Assembly (NCBI GenBank): GCA_027382625.1
Contig: JAJKFJ010021722.1
Span: forward strand, 1 to 64,000
DNA: 64,000 nt
Source of the DNA: Tetmemena sp. SeJ-2015
Lineage: Eukaryota; Ciliophora; Spirotrichea; Sporadotrichida; Oxytrichidae
Reading direction: 5' to 3'
Both the position numbers and the translations under genes were made by a program. The first letter of the stretch is position 1; each line of letters opens with the position of its first letter. This document shows, in pieces, positions 1 to 10,713 of the stretch. The notes under the pieces were generated by a model. The model saw only the letters and a list, made by a program, of their open reading frames with translations, was not told the DNA's origin and ran no database searches.

Positions 1-962
1 GATGGTGCCAGCTAAGGGGCAAGCACGAAAGGGAAATTGAGTTCATGAATAAAACCTTGTGTATGGTTAGTAAAGTTTCAGCTACTCAAAAAGACTCCAG
101 TTGAAGTTTAACTTTGGAGGAGTGTTAAAAATTCCCCCACCTTGCTGACAAAGCAAGAGACACCATCATACAAAAAGTTTTTTAAAAGTTTCCCTTACGA
201 AACCTTGAAAAGAAGGAAGAGAAAATCTTGATTCGCGAACGAACTGACGGGTTTTTGAGAGAACGGGGGCAAAAACTTGAAGTCTTCTTATCTTGCTGGT
301 GTTTTTAATCGACATGATTCATCGCCATTCCCCTTCCTAAATGGGAGATCACACTAAGAGAAATTCTCAGACGGGGCCAAAACAAGTACTAGCTTACTGC
401 TATTCTACTGACTCGTTAAGGAGTGGGGATTTTTAATTGGGATTCGGCCAGAGACTCAAAAGAAATCAATAAATTTTTGAACCATCAAAAAACTGTCATA
501 GACTTCAACAGTTTTGTAAGAAGAAAAAACATTGAGGAAGAATGGGGGGCGGGGGGAACTGGGGGGCATTTCCATAGAACAACTTGGCTAAACTTCAGGG
601 GGGGGGGGACATTTGGTCTATATTCAATCATACTTAAATGCGATAAAAACGAGGATCACTAGTGTGAAAGTGAAGATGAGAAAATATAATTGAAAAAGAC
701 ATTGTAAGATGACAAGGGTATCAGAATTTTGAAAAAGTTAGAAAACAAAGTAAAATCAAGAAACCTATGAAACCTAACTCATTTATCTGAGATAGAGGAA
801 CAAAAGGGTAAAATTTTCAAAAAGAATATAAAAAGGTTTTAAGGTATTCCTAGAAACTTTAGATTGCTGTTTAAAAAATTTAGCTGATTAAATTTTTAAA
901 AAATTTTAATTTAACAATTAAAATTTTCACTTTCTTATCATATTATGGGGTTTTGGGGTTTT
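1..962 (+). mobile_element. TBE-like telomere-bearing transposon, right end (partial)
   Basis: Positions 946-962 read GGGGTTTTGGGGTTTTG, the 17-nt telomeric block that ends TBE transposons of hypotrich ciliates (the complement starts CAAAACCCC). The outer boundary falls at 962/963 and is followed by ATT, which fits the ANT target duplication reported for TBEs. The ORF of the adjacent host gene stops abruptly there. Upstream, 318-770 is open with TAA/TAG as glutamine. The other end lies outside the window, so length and element type cannot be confirmed. Several long G runs (541-612) suggest poor base quality or decay. Confidence 0.72.
318..770 (+). CDS. Partial ORF inside the TBE-like element, unrecognised
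   Basis: This frame is open from a TGA at 315-317 to a TGA at 768-770, with internal TAG/TAA read as glutamine. The protein is basic and charged near its C-terminus (motif ILKKLENKVKSRNL). Glycine runs at its centre come from G homopolymers at 543-610. TBE elements carry three ORFs (transposase, zinc-finger/kinase and a small ORF); I cannot assign this one. A second frame upstream (about 289-340) also looks coding, suggesting a frameshift near 335. Confidence 0.35.
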
Positions 963-1347
963 GATTATAATTAGCAATAAGATAAATGTTCCCATCAAAT
1001 AAAGCAGATGGCGACATATTTTATGAGTTTATTATAGACTGTTTTTGCACCTCGTATTAATTCAAATGCTCCTGTAGCTCATCACAGATCCCTCTCAGCT
1101 CACTGAATCCTTCAGTCAAAGGTGGCTCCACCTTCTTTTGCACACTACGATTGAAATAGTTCACAGAGTCAGCAAATATAGGTTTGGGCTTAGAACGCCC
1201 ACTATCCAATTTAAAATTAGACTGGTTAGTTTAAGAAGGGCTCTCTTATGATTCCAGTAAATACTGCTGGAGGACATCTTGGGTTTGATTGGTCGGAGAT
1301 ATATTCAAATTGCCTCTGTGAAAAGGTAGAATATTATTGTCTGACAT
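963..1347 (-). CDS. Hypothetical protein, 5' part, interrupted by the TBE-like element
   Basis: Read on the minus strand from ATG at 1347, the frame starts MSDNNILPFHRGNLN and stays open for about 128 codons, with TAA as glutamine, up to the transposon boundary at 963. Part of it looks like ordinary coding sequence (FADSVNYFNRSVQKKVEPP, then GFSELRGICDELQEHLNQYE, a likely short helix). No family is recognised. There is no stop before the TBE end, so the rest is presumably beyond the element, outside the window. Removing the TBE during macronuclear development would reconnect the two parts; this is inference. Confidence 0.5.
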
Positions 1348-1440
1348 AACTAATTTTATAATTAAAGTTGATGCTTTTGATTGATATAATTTCATTAGAA
1401 TTAAAGACATAAGTTAATTAAGGCAGATAAATACTAGCAC

Positions 1441-4400
1441 TCATTTCTTAAGGCCATAGAGGGCGAGTCTCTTCCTCTTCTTGGAGGTGTTCTCATCCTC
1501 GTGTTGGTTTGACTCTGCCTCGATCTCTCCCTCCTCGGCTTCACTATCTTGCTTGTGATGGCGCTTGAGCTTCTTGAGTTTATTCTTGCTAAGTTCAGTT
1601 CCCTTGAACTCTCTCTGACTGTTGACTGCTCCCTTGAGGTACTTGTCCTTCTCTTGCTCTATGCTAGTGAGGAGAGCCTATTTAACGAGTTTCTTCTTCT
1701 CCTCTAGCTTTTTCTTGCTTGTACTACTTCTTAAGGTTCCTGACCCTGTGCAAGTTCACATCACTCTCAATCTCTTGCTTCTTTTTCTTTTCGTATTCCC
1801 TCTCTGGTCTTTCGTATTCATCTGGCTCTTAAGTGGCGCCATCTCCCTTAATAAACTCTAGTCTCACAACTTACAGTTACTATTCATTCAGAGCATATTT
1901 ATAAGGTCTGTATTTCTTGAGGGAAACTAGCTTGTTCAATTGGTCGTCGTCCAACAACAGAATTTCATCCTCAGTTAAACCAAAGTCTGCTTGGGCTACC
2001 TTCATATATTTAAACCTTGTCTTGATCTGACCACCGCCAATCAAGTCCTCAAAGTCTAATCTAAATTATCAAATGGATATTAGTCTAAGTTGTAGTACTC
2101 GTCTAGCAGGTTGTCAAGGTATTCCTTCTTCTCTTCTTCAGTCATTTTACTCTTGTCCTTCTTCATTAGCTTGCTCTAAGCATTTTCTCCAGGCAATACC
2201 TTCAGCTTCTCAAGTTTATGCTCTGGATGAGCATCAGCTGTTTTGCACTTAAGACAGAAGTAGAGCACTTCTCCAGCATCAAAGTCCTTGCAGCAGGTCT
2301 TACAGATGTACACTCTCTTGTTCTAGTCTAGAAGACACTCCTTACAAGAGTGACACAACATGTAGGCTCTTTCTATCAGATCCTTTGAATTCTTAGGTGG
2401 CTTATTTAAAGTCTAAATAATTCAATTGATAAGAAGAATACTATATTTGAGAGTGGGATTTTTTCTCTGGTGAACTTATGTAGATGAGTCTTATTCTTGC
2501 GGTAGCACTTATCACAGAAAGAGAAGTTATCGCAAGTGGTGCAGTCAAATCTGTACTCGCCTGCTTCAATAGGCTTATTGCAGCCATCACAAGCAAACCA
2601 AGTGTCAAAATTGTCAAGTACTTCAGTTTCCATCTCTTGCATCTTTTGCTTTCCAGTCAGTCCTCCCTTGGAATCTTTCACTTGCTTCTTGATTGACTTT
2701 GCGATTTCTTGCTCATATGTTCTTTGAATCAATTCTTGAGCATCTGAGTCTTCTTCTTCCTCTTCGCTACCTTCTCCACTTCCATCGCTCATTTCTTCAG
2801 ATAGAGCTTCATCGTCATCGTTCATGAGCTTCAAGTCCAAGTCCTTCCTCTTCACCACTTTCTTGGCTTTTGAATCATCCATGTCGTAGTATTTAAAATT
2901 TGAAACGAGATATAGATCTTGAAACATGAGATATGATCTTAAATTTCTCGTCAAACATCTTCTCCATGGTCTTATCATATAGCTCTGGGATGAACTCAGT
3001 CTTGAGCTCCTTCTCAGCTCTTTCTAGTAGCTTTCTCTCTTCCAATGTAGAGTGATCATATCCAGCCAAGAACTCTGCCTTCCTCAGCTTCTCAAGAATT
3101 TCATCGCGCTTCAGCTGCTTAAGCTTACTGATCTCCTCTTGCTTTCTTTGCTTCTCTTCATCTTGTCTCTCCTTCTTCTCGAGTCTCTTGTCCTTTCTAG
3201 ACTCGTCTTTTCTTCTCATGGTCTCTGGCACTTCTCTAGAATGGGTGGTGATGTAAGCTCCAGTGGAATCCTCAAAACGGAAGTTGTACTTCTCCTCAAA
3301 TTGCTCCATCTCTTAGTCTCTTGCCTCATCCTCTTGATCTATTTGCTCTTGAGTTTTACCAAGACCCTTGAACTTGTCTTTCCAGCCTTCAAGCAGAATG
3401 TAAACTTAAAGAAAGATAATGAATCCACAATGAATTTCATAAATTCAATCTTAGTTGCGGAGGAACTTATCCTTTTCATCTAGTTGCTTGTCGTCTCCCC
3501 AGAAACGCTTCATAAGATCCTAATCAGTGACAAGCTTCATCTCCCTCTTCTTAGGTTTACGTTTGATGATCTGGTCTAACCTCATTTCCTCTATATCTTC
3601 AGGCAATCTTTCACCTTCTGCATCCTCCTCCTCATCACTCTGTCTTTTCTTCTGAAGGAATTCATCTCCATCGCTGTCTTGATCATCTTCCTCGTCTGCA
3701 ATCAGCATTTTAGAAGCCTTACTTCCTATTTTGGCTGCTTTCTTGAATTCATTCCTGAGACGTTCTTCCTCCTCAGCGATAGTTTCTTTCTGTCCTCTCT
3801 TCTTAAATAAACTTTAATCCTTTTCACTATCATCACTGTCATCTGAATCAGAGTTAGCTCCTCTCTTGAGAGCGTCTTCTCTAATCTGATCTTTGTAGGT
3901 AAGCTTCTTCTTGCTTGAAGTTCCCTTTTATTGAGCCTCGCCATCCTCCTCCTCCTCAAAATCGTCGTCCTAGAACAATTCGTCTTTAATCTCTACTTAA
4001 TCTCATACTCACTAGATATACTTATGTTTTTTTCTCCTTAAGCTTAGGGTCGTTATTTCTAATCATGGTAATAGTTTCAAGGAACTTAGTTTCAAAGCGA
4101 GGGTTGATCAGATCCGCCTCCTCGTCCTCACTCTCATCCTCTGATCTATCCTCATCTCTCTCATTCTTTCCTTCTTCTAGAGCCTCCTCTCCATAAATTT
4201 GTTTGCCCTTCTCGAGAAGTTCTCTTCTCTTGTTATGCTCGAACTTCCTAGCGAATTCTTTATTGATAGAGAAACCATTGTCATCACCTGCATCACCACC
4301 TGACACTCTCATAGCTTTCTTTGCTAGGGATTTCTTTCCCTTTATCTGGCCATCTTCCATTTCTTCATCCTCTTCAGCAAAGAGAGTTTTCTTATTCTTG

Positions 4401-4605
4401 TTCTTTAGAAGTTCTCCTTTTATCTAACCTTTATTCTCACCCTACTTAAGGGAGAAGATAAATTAAACTCCTAATGAATGTAAATGGAGTGACTTCCATT
4501 AGTTGAAGTTTTCTTTTGCTTGCTTTGATTGGAAACATCGGAGTCCCTTCTCTGTTTACCACTGCTCTGATTGGCAGCAGAATGCTTTGCTAGCTTGGAA
4601 GACAT
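1441..4605 (-). CDS. KRI1: KRI1-family ribosome biogenesis protein (germline copy with IES)
   Basis: KRI1 is a nucleolar protein needed for 40S ribosomal subunit assembly. Reading from ATG at 4605: an acidic/basic N-terminus (DPKLKEKK, FQDDDFEEEED); the Kri1 core around 3450-2950 (FLRN/YILLEGWKDKF, FRFEDSTGAYITTHSREVPE, MRRKDESRKDKRLEKK); an acidic stretch; Cys/His-rich clusters (2620-2460 and 2365-2250); and the KRI1_C signature at 2110-1900 (LDEYYNLD/FEDLIGGGQ, KTRFKYMKVAQADFGLTEDE, VSLKKYRPYKY). A lysine-rich tail ends with TGA at 1441. TAA and TAG act as glutamine throughout. Five short inserts flanked by direct repeats break the frame at 3994-4024, 3401-3453, 2893-2943, 2403-2448 and 2053-2088. 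Removing each restores Kri1-like sequence. A further frame change near 4440-4500 and one in an A5 run at 1709-1713 remain unresolved. The Cys-rich segments are unusual for yeast KRI1. Confidence 0.88.
2053..2088 (-). other. IES in KRI1, 7-bp pointer AGTCTAA
   Basis: AGTCTAA (+ strand) occurs at 2053-2059 and 2082-2088. Removing 29 nt joins YYNLD to FEDLIGG in frame, matching the KRI1_C motif. Unexcised sequence shifts the frame and hits TGA. There are no GT-AG borders, so this is not an intron. Confidence 0.85.
2403..2448 (-). other. IES in KRI1, 5-bp pointer TATTT
   Basis: TATTT repeats at 2403-2407 and 2444-2448. Removing 41 nt joins REKIPLSN to KPPKNSKDLIER in frame. Without removal the frame ends at TGA. 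Confidence 0.75.
2893..2943 (-). other. IES in KRI1, 5-bp pointer TTAAA
   Basis: TTAAA repeats at 2893-2897 and 2939-2943. Removing 46 nt joins MEKMFDEKF to KYYDMDDSKA in frame. Confidence 0.8.
3401..3453 (-). other. IES in KRI1, TA pointer
   Basis: TA at 3401-3402 and 3452-3453 bounds 51 removable nt containing an in-frame TGA. Excision joins KFLRN to YILLEGWKDKF, the conserved Kri1 core motif. There are no GT-AG borders. Confidence 0.8.
3994..4024 (-). other. IES in KRI1, 6-bp pointer TACTTA
   Basis: TACTTA repeats at 3994-3999 and 4019-4024. Removing 25 nt joins PKLKEKKTQ to VEIKDELFQDDD in frame. The unexcised frame runs into TGA. Confidence 0.75.
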
Positions 4606-4772
4606 TGTATTGTGAATTAAAGTTTACCTTAAGTTCGATTATTAATTATTCTATTAAGTATAGCCTATCAAATAGCCACTTAATGTGATATATATTCACC
4701 AACTCAATAATTAAATTCAATGTTAACAAAGAATCATAATTAAATTCCATTTTAATTCTGTGAAAATAAGTG

Positions 4773-6242
4773 TCAGTTTTCAAAAGCATTAGATCTTCTT
4801 CTGTGGCTTTTCCCTGACATTATCAAAATTGCCTTGCTGTTTATGTCTTTGCCTTTCTCCGATCCAAGTGGCTGCGTTAAACCGTTTGTGATCAAATTCA
4901 GAGAGTCCTATTCAGTTAGAGCCTACTCAGTAAGAGGACCCTCTGACTCTAGCTTAATCTTCTGCAATTTATAACCTCCAAGAGCCTCCATTTGTTGTTT
5001 CCGCTTCTCCTCTTTATACTAAATTCCTAGCTCAATCTTTGTAGAATAGTTAAGGTCTATCTAATCCATTTGATCCAACCTTCTCTTCTACAGATCCTTC
5101 TTTAAGTCCCACTTCTTAGCTAGCTTTTGACTCAATGTAGGATGAATGTAATTCAGGTGAGACTGCCCTGGCACGAAATCTTACTCTTAGATTCCAAGTT
5201 CCCATGCTTTAAACTTTTCAATGCCGATTCAACTCTTCTCTAGGAGGGATTCCTTATGCTTCTCTAATGGCTGATTGCTAGTAGTCTCCAGAAAGGAACT
5301 ACTCTAACCTATGGAAGTAGTTTTCTTTAGCATAACATTGGGAGATTGATTTTGAGCTTGCTAAAAGTTTAAGTTTCTCTAGGTAAAACCTTAGCTGACT
5401 GGGGTTTGGGGAATTTGATTACTCAAGTTCTTGGAACTCAGAGTTTCTACCCTCAGACTTGGCATTCTTTTGTGACAAATTATTCCTATTTCTTCATGAG
5501 AAAAAAAAATAAAAAATAATCAAGAAATGATTATAAAAGAAGGTAATTTTTTGAGAAGTTCTCTTACTCATATTTTTGCTTCTATTATCATGCTATTAAT
5601 TTCCGTTTCAGGTGGTATTGTGACCAATCAAATCTTAATTCAATTAAACTAAAGGAGAAGATGGATAAGAAACTTATTTAAGTAGATTATTATTTAGTTG
5701 CCCTATTATCTTGAACTCTATTGTTCCTACTATCCAAAATGCAAGTTTTAAATGCTCTATGATTTGTTTCCCATGCCTGGTAGTTTCAAATTTAAAGGAA
5801 GCTTGGAATCAACTTAATCCTGCTTGTTAGTTCTATGTGGGCTTTTATTAAATCTGAGCAATTAATTATCCTGGTTGGTTTCTATAGCATCTCTCTTTAA
5901 AGCTGGTTTGAATTTCATGCCCTCTCTCAAGCTGATATCCTTCATTCCGATATTGAAGTTCTTGGAGCTTCAGCTCATGAATCTCTTCGATTTTATCCTC
6001 TACTAGTCCCATATTACCTGGATTGGGTCTGCAACAGTACTTGAAGGATTCTCAAAGAAGCACTTCAGATCAAGCAGTTAATCCACCCCTCTTAAGCTAT
6101 TTAGATCAGTGTTAACCTTCAGAGTTTCTCCAACTTTGGAAATTGGTCCAACACTGGCGTTTCTAAAAGTCTTGGGGTTTAGATACTGCATGTAAGAAGG
6201 CTGCTTCTTAACTTTATCGAATACTCCCTTGCTTCTTTCCAT
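4773..6242 (-). CDS. Hypothetical protein, charged and partly helical
   Basis: A candidate start is ATG at 6242 (MERSKGVFDKVKKQ). An alternative start lies upstream near 6330 in the same frame, separated by one TGA. The frame is open with glutamine TAR codons through VGETLKVNTDLNSLRGVDQ and REGMKFKPALKR. After a disturbed AT-rich stretch (about 5460-5690, probably IES or intron) it resumes at about 5460 and ends at TGA 4773. The C-terminal part is Lys/Gln/Glu-rich and probably helical (SQKLAKKWDLKKDLQKRRLD, KEEKRKQQMEALGGYKLQ). One TGA at about 5235 remains unexplained. No domain is recognised. It lies between KRI1 and the helicase, on the same strand. Confidence 0.55.
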
Positions 6243-6469
6243 TTACTTGAGTGATTATATTCCTCACAGCATCTGATCAATTTGCTCTGTCTCATGAATT
6301 GCTTTCCCATGGTTGTTTTCGAAATTACTCATCATCTTTTCAAGTGAAACTGGCTGCCTTATTTTTTTAATTAGCTTGGTCTTTTTATTTTCCTCTCTAT
6401 CTATCCCCTTAAAACAATATTCTATTAGCAAATTCTCAATGTGGCAAATAAAGAAATAAAATTGCACAA

Positions 6470-7077
6470 CAATACAGCAATAATAAACTCATTATAAGTC
6501 CAGAAAATACTTATGCCTTGTTCTAAATGCGGCTACTTACAAATGGTCTAAAGTTTGGCTTTGAGACAACAAATTGAAATTCCATTGTTTACAAGTTTTT
6601 ATATCTCTGCTATTAAAATTAATTAGTAAAGCATTTCCCCTTTCTTTATTATAAAGGATCCTCACTTATTTGAGTTGATCGCAAATTAGGCCGATAAATG
6701 ATGTTATCTTTAAATCCAAAATGCTTTAATAAATATTATCATATTAATATTGTACTGTCAATCGACAGCTTTATTGTCTTAATCAAGTTAGTTATTGCTG
6801 ACAAGATTCAACCAAGTCATTAAAACATTGGTTTCTTAAGGTTAGGAGATGGAGACATTACAAATCCCTTGTTCGTAAGTGTGCTATTAAATATACATAA
6901 TTTTAATTATCATAGCTAATATGATGTAAAAATATGTTTTAAGGATTCTAAAATTGAAATTTAGGTAACCCTGAGGATTTAGTAAAATATTTTTGGAACT
7001 AAACAATTAATTAACTTTTTGAATAATGATTTCTATCTTCGGAATATATAAACCTTTTGCTGAGAGTGTGTTTAATA
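6470..7077. other. Intergenic, AT-rich, no gene seen
   Basis: This separates the hypothetical gene from the end of the helicase. I see no open frame in the ciliate code, no clear repeat and no RNA gene. Confidence 0.5.
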
Positions 7078-10000
7078 TCAAACTACTCTTCTCATAAAAT
7101 TATTGAACTCTTTCTCTCCCATGTTTTCTCTTAGATCCTTAAGTGATCTTATGTCGTCTCCTGCTTGCATGGCTGCCTAAATTGTTTCTATAAGTAGTTT
7201 AGAGTTTCTCTTTTTATAAACTACGTCTGTAATTTATTCCAGATCAAGCATCTCATCGATCGCCAATCTTTTCATGCCCTAAAGAATTTATGCTTTTGAA
7301 AGCTTCGATATTGGAAGATAAACAGTCTAGAGTTATCCCCTTGATCGACTACTTCTTCCTCTCATCTGCAAATACTGACTCTCAGAGTTAATCTGGCATG
7401 CAATTATTACTTTTGAGTCTTGCTTAAACTTTGTGTTATATCCAAAACTTTAGTCTGACTGTAATATTAAGATTCCACTATTCCATTAAGTAATTTCATC
7501 GAGGACTTCGATACTATTTCTTAGTCTTAAACTCTTGACTCCACATCTCTCAGCTTATTATTCAATAAACTCTATTTCACTATCATCAACAAAGATGATT
7601 ATGGGAAGGTTGGGGCCCAACTTTTCGATTTGAGCAGCGAGCCATTCCTATCTCTCTTTATGAGTACTCAAAGGAATTATTTCTCCACTTAAATCCTATC
7701 TCACTTCAGAACAAATCTCCAGCTCGCTTTTAAAATTAAGAACTTCAGGATTGCCAATCATTCTCTGCAAAATTCTTTCAATCCCTTAGTCGCAAGTTGC
7801 GCTGAACATGTAAGTTTGAGTTATGCTCAAATCCCAAACTCCTAAAATCTTTCCATTATGGCTTGAATATGAATGCATGATTGAAGGTTGCTATTTTCAT
7901 AAATAAACTACATTTAAATAGAGGACTTGAGTAGTATAATTTTATAGTAGATACAAAGAACTCCCCAAATCGTACATGCGATAGTTGAGCATTTATTATT
8001 TTGTTTTACATTGCTTTTCTAATCTTTCTTGCCCTCCTCTTCTTTAACTTCTATGATAATAGTGAGTATGTTTAAGAATTACTTACCAAGATGCTTAAGT
8101 GAGTGATTCTTATTCTGCGCACTCAAATAGCATATATTTAATCTGCATTGTTCTATTTCAGAGTAATTGTTAGCTGCCTTCCTCACTCTCTCTAAAATAA
8201 ATTATCAAGATATATTTATGCATTACCATAATAGCTTAGAAAAAGTTGAATAGCATTGTTGAGCAGCCAAATAAAATGGGAACTTGAGAGATCCAAAGTA
8301 GTAAAGTTGATCTAGTGTCTTTCCAAAAATCGTCTTTGCACTTTCTTTACTTCATTTTAAATTGGAATTAGAAAATTGCTATTATTATTCTGTTTATTTA
8401 TGAAAATAGCAACCTTCAATCATGCATTCATATTCAAGCCATAATTACTGTGAAAGGGAGGCTCCTTATTAGATGATCAAATTCATCGATGATCATGATG
8501 TCGTAATTTTATCTTGACGAATAGTAGTTCTGCAAAGTTGTTATTAAAAGATTTGGTCCAAGTGCTTGAAGACATCTTTGAGTTTAAATTCTCAATATTT
8601 CATTTGGAACAATGATCATTATTTTTTTGTCTTGCTATCTCCAGTATTCTGCGATGAGGCCTATCACCCAAGTTTTGCCTGATGCTGTTGGCATATGGCA
8701 TTGCACCAAACTTTTATCGCAAGATAGGACGCAAGCTGCAATCATAGTTTAATACAAATTGTGCTTGTAATCATTGCAAACAGACTCGAGCTTTTATGAT
8801 ATTGCAGTCATAATTTATACTGAAACTTTCTGATCGCATTTATACTTTTGAAGCAAAGGCTCCATATGATTCTCAACTTTATCTTTCAACTAACTTGATT
8901 TTATCAATTTGCTTGAATTGTTAGATAATAGTTTCGTTGTTTCTTTGAGCCATAGCTATTCATCCAATATAAAAACAGTTTCCATGTCTTCGACATCAAG
9001 GCTTATCATTTATTGCAAAACCAGAAAAAGTCTTTCTAAAGGCAGTAATATCTTTTCCTTCGATAATAAAAAGGCAAAAAGGATCTCTTTTTGATAAAAC
9101 AAGCTCAAGTAATCTTTGATAATCAGGCAAGGGTCTTGGGTTATTTAAGCTTTTCCAAAAAGTTAAATCATCTTTTCCCTAATTTCTTTGTCTTATATCT
9201 CATTAAGTTTCTGTAATTGTTCTGGCCAAAGAAAGTTTTATGGGTTCTCCGATATCACTTTAATTTCTGATTTCGAGAGACCTTAACTTTTCAAATGCAA
9301 CTAGAGCGATTGCATACTGAACTCATCGAATTTAAAGTTCTTTATTATTGTTGGATGGTACTGTACTAAAATTCCACAAATTGAAGGCGAGAGTGGAAGG
9401 TTTTTATCTTTTAAATACTTAAATAGAGAAAGAATCATTCCTCTATATAAGCTCAAGTTTTCTTCTGGAACAAGAATTGGAATATCGTTTTTGTTTAGAT
9501 GAGGGTAAAGTGTTTCAAATAAAGTTCTTCCTTCTAAAATAAGATTGGGTAACTCTTCACATGAGTTGAAATGTATTTTTATTACTTAGTCAGTTGAATA
9601 TTAAAAGTAAAGTTTTGAGTTTTTATAAATCCCTTTTTGCAAATAGTTCATTAAAGTTCTTTTGTTCTATCATCAATTATTCTTCTTGACAATTTTCAAA
9701 AAATGTTGGATCTTGATCGAAGATCTTAATAAGTTGTTTCTGAACTTGAATTTTGAATTTCTTTTCAAAAGTATTGAAATTTTCTAGGACATACCAAGAA
9801 ACCTTGGCTTGAGAGTGAATGAGATTTGTATTGTCAAGAGAAGAAACTTCTTATTCTTTTTCTGAAGCAATCAGTTTTAATTTTGATTCCTTGTCTTCCT
9901 CATAGAGATCATTGAGAAACCCTATGAGATCATCTTTTTCTTACTTATTTACTTTACCCTGATTAGATTTTCACCAAAGCTTTAACCTGTTGATCCTTAT

Positions 10001-10345
10001 GTAGTCTTTGATTTCTTCTAGCTCATAATAAGAGAGTGGATGGCGGAGAAGGACTTGACTTTTTGAAATGTCTTTGAAAGTTAATTTGAAATCTTTAGTG
10101 ATCCTCCTGAGTATATCTTAGGACTCAGAGTCCAGTCCTAGATCTCGATTCAGTTTATCATCTAAACTTTTTAAGGATTGGAAATTACTTTTCTTGTCGA
10201 TGAGTTTCACATCTAGCTTTCTACGAATGGTTTTTTGACTTTTTCTTGAACTAATGTAAGAGCGATCGTTGAAATCACTTTCGCTTTCTTCACCACTTGA
10301 GGATGCATACTTGCCTTAGCTTTCACCTTCTGAGTGCATCATCAT
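7078..10345 (-). CDS. DEAD-like superfamily 2 helicase (divergent), interrupted by a TIR-bearing IES
   Basis: From ATG at 10345 (MMMHSEGESQG) to TGA at 7078, about 890 aa after removing the 585-nt IES. The N-terminal half (about 450 aa) is charged and unrecognised. The helicase core follows: a Q-motif-like LYQTMIAACVLS, Walker A CHMPTASGKTWVIGLIAEYW (about 8700), Walker B YDIMIIDEFDHLI (about 8500), motif III TYMFSATC (about 7800), and motif VI YLQMRGRSSRSRGQ (about 7370), with IIIFVDDSEIEFIEQ in the second RecA-like lobe. These motifs are expected of ATP-dependent SF2 helicases or translocases. DEFD in place of DEAD/DEAH, and the long N-terminus, prevent a family assignment. TAA/TAG read as glutamine. 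The gene is divergent from the + strand gene at 10714. Confidence 0.8.
7857..8443 (-). mobile_element. 585-bp TA-bounded IES/MITE with perfect 52-bp terminal inverted repeats
   Basis: The arms at 7857-7908 and 8392-8443 are exact inverted repeats of 52 nt beginning TATGGCTTGAATATGAATGC. TA dinucleotides bound the insert. Removing one TA plus the interior (585 nt) joins LPFTVI to NGKILGVWDLS, restoring the helicase frame between the DEFD motif and motif III. There is no ORF inside. TA duplication plus TIRs is typical of non-autonomous Tc1/mariner-type elements, and of IES derived from them. Confidence 0.88.
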
Positions 10346-10713
10346 AATTGTGGTCTTTAAAATTAATATACTAATTAAGTTTTAATTACTAAATAGGTAT
10401 TCGCAGATGGAACTGCGACCACAAAAACAAAAACACTCAATTTAAAAATGAAACATTTAATAAATTTCAGATCAGAAAAATTACTCCTCAGATCAGAAAA
10501 ATTACAAAAAACAGCATGAAGGAGAACGATTCACGAGCAGATCAGAAAAATTACAAATAAATTTAAAGTAAAGTATAGTTTAATTGTTTTTTAATCCAAA
10601 CTAACTTCTTTATCATTCAATAGGATTATGAGTTCAATCAGCTTATTTACTATAGGATTTTAGTTGCTAATAATTTTTTTTTAGTTATTAGAGTTAGACT
10701 TTCACACATAAAA
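10346..10713. promoter_or_regulatory. Divergent intergenic region with three copies of a 17-nt repeat
   Basis: CAGATCAGAAAAATTAC occurs at 10469-10485, 10489-10505 and 10538-10554 between the helicase start (-) and the hypothetical gene start (+). The position suggests a shared upstream region, but a regulatory role is only inferred. Confidence 0.5.

Noticed and set aside
1622..1861. Hydrophobic + strand ORF
   Set aside because: Antisense to the lysine-rich KRI1 tail.
3052..3483. Leucine-rich + strand ORF of 143 aa
   Set aside because: Antisense of the Lys/Glu-rich KRI1 core; leucine richness is a by-product of reversed charged codons.
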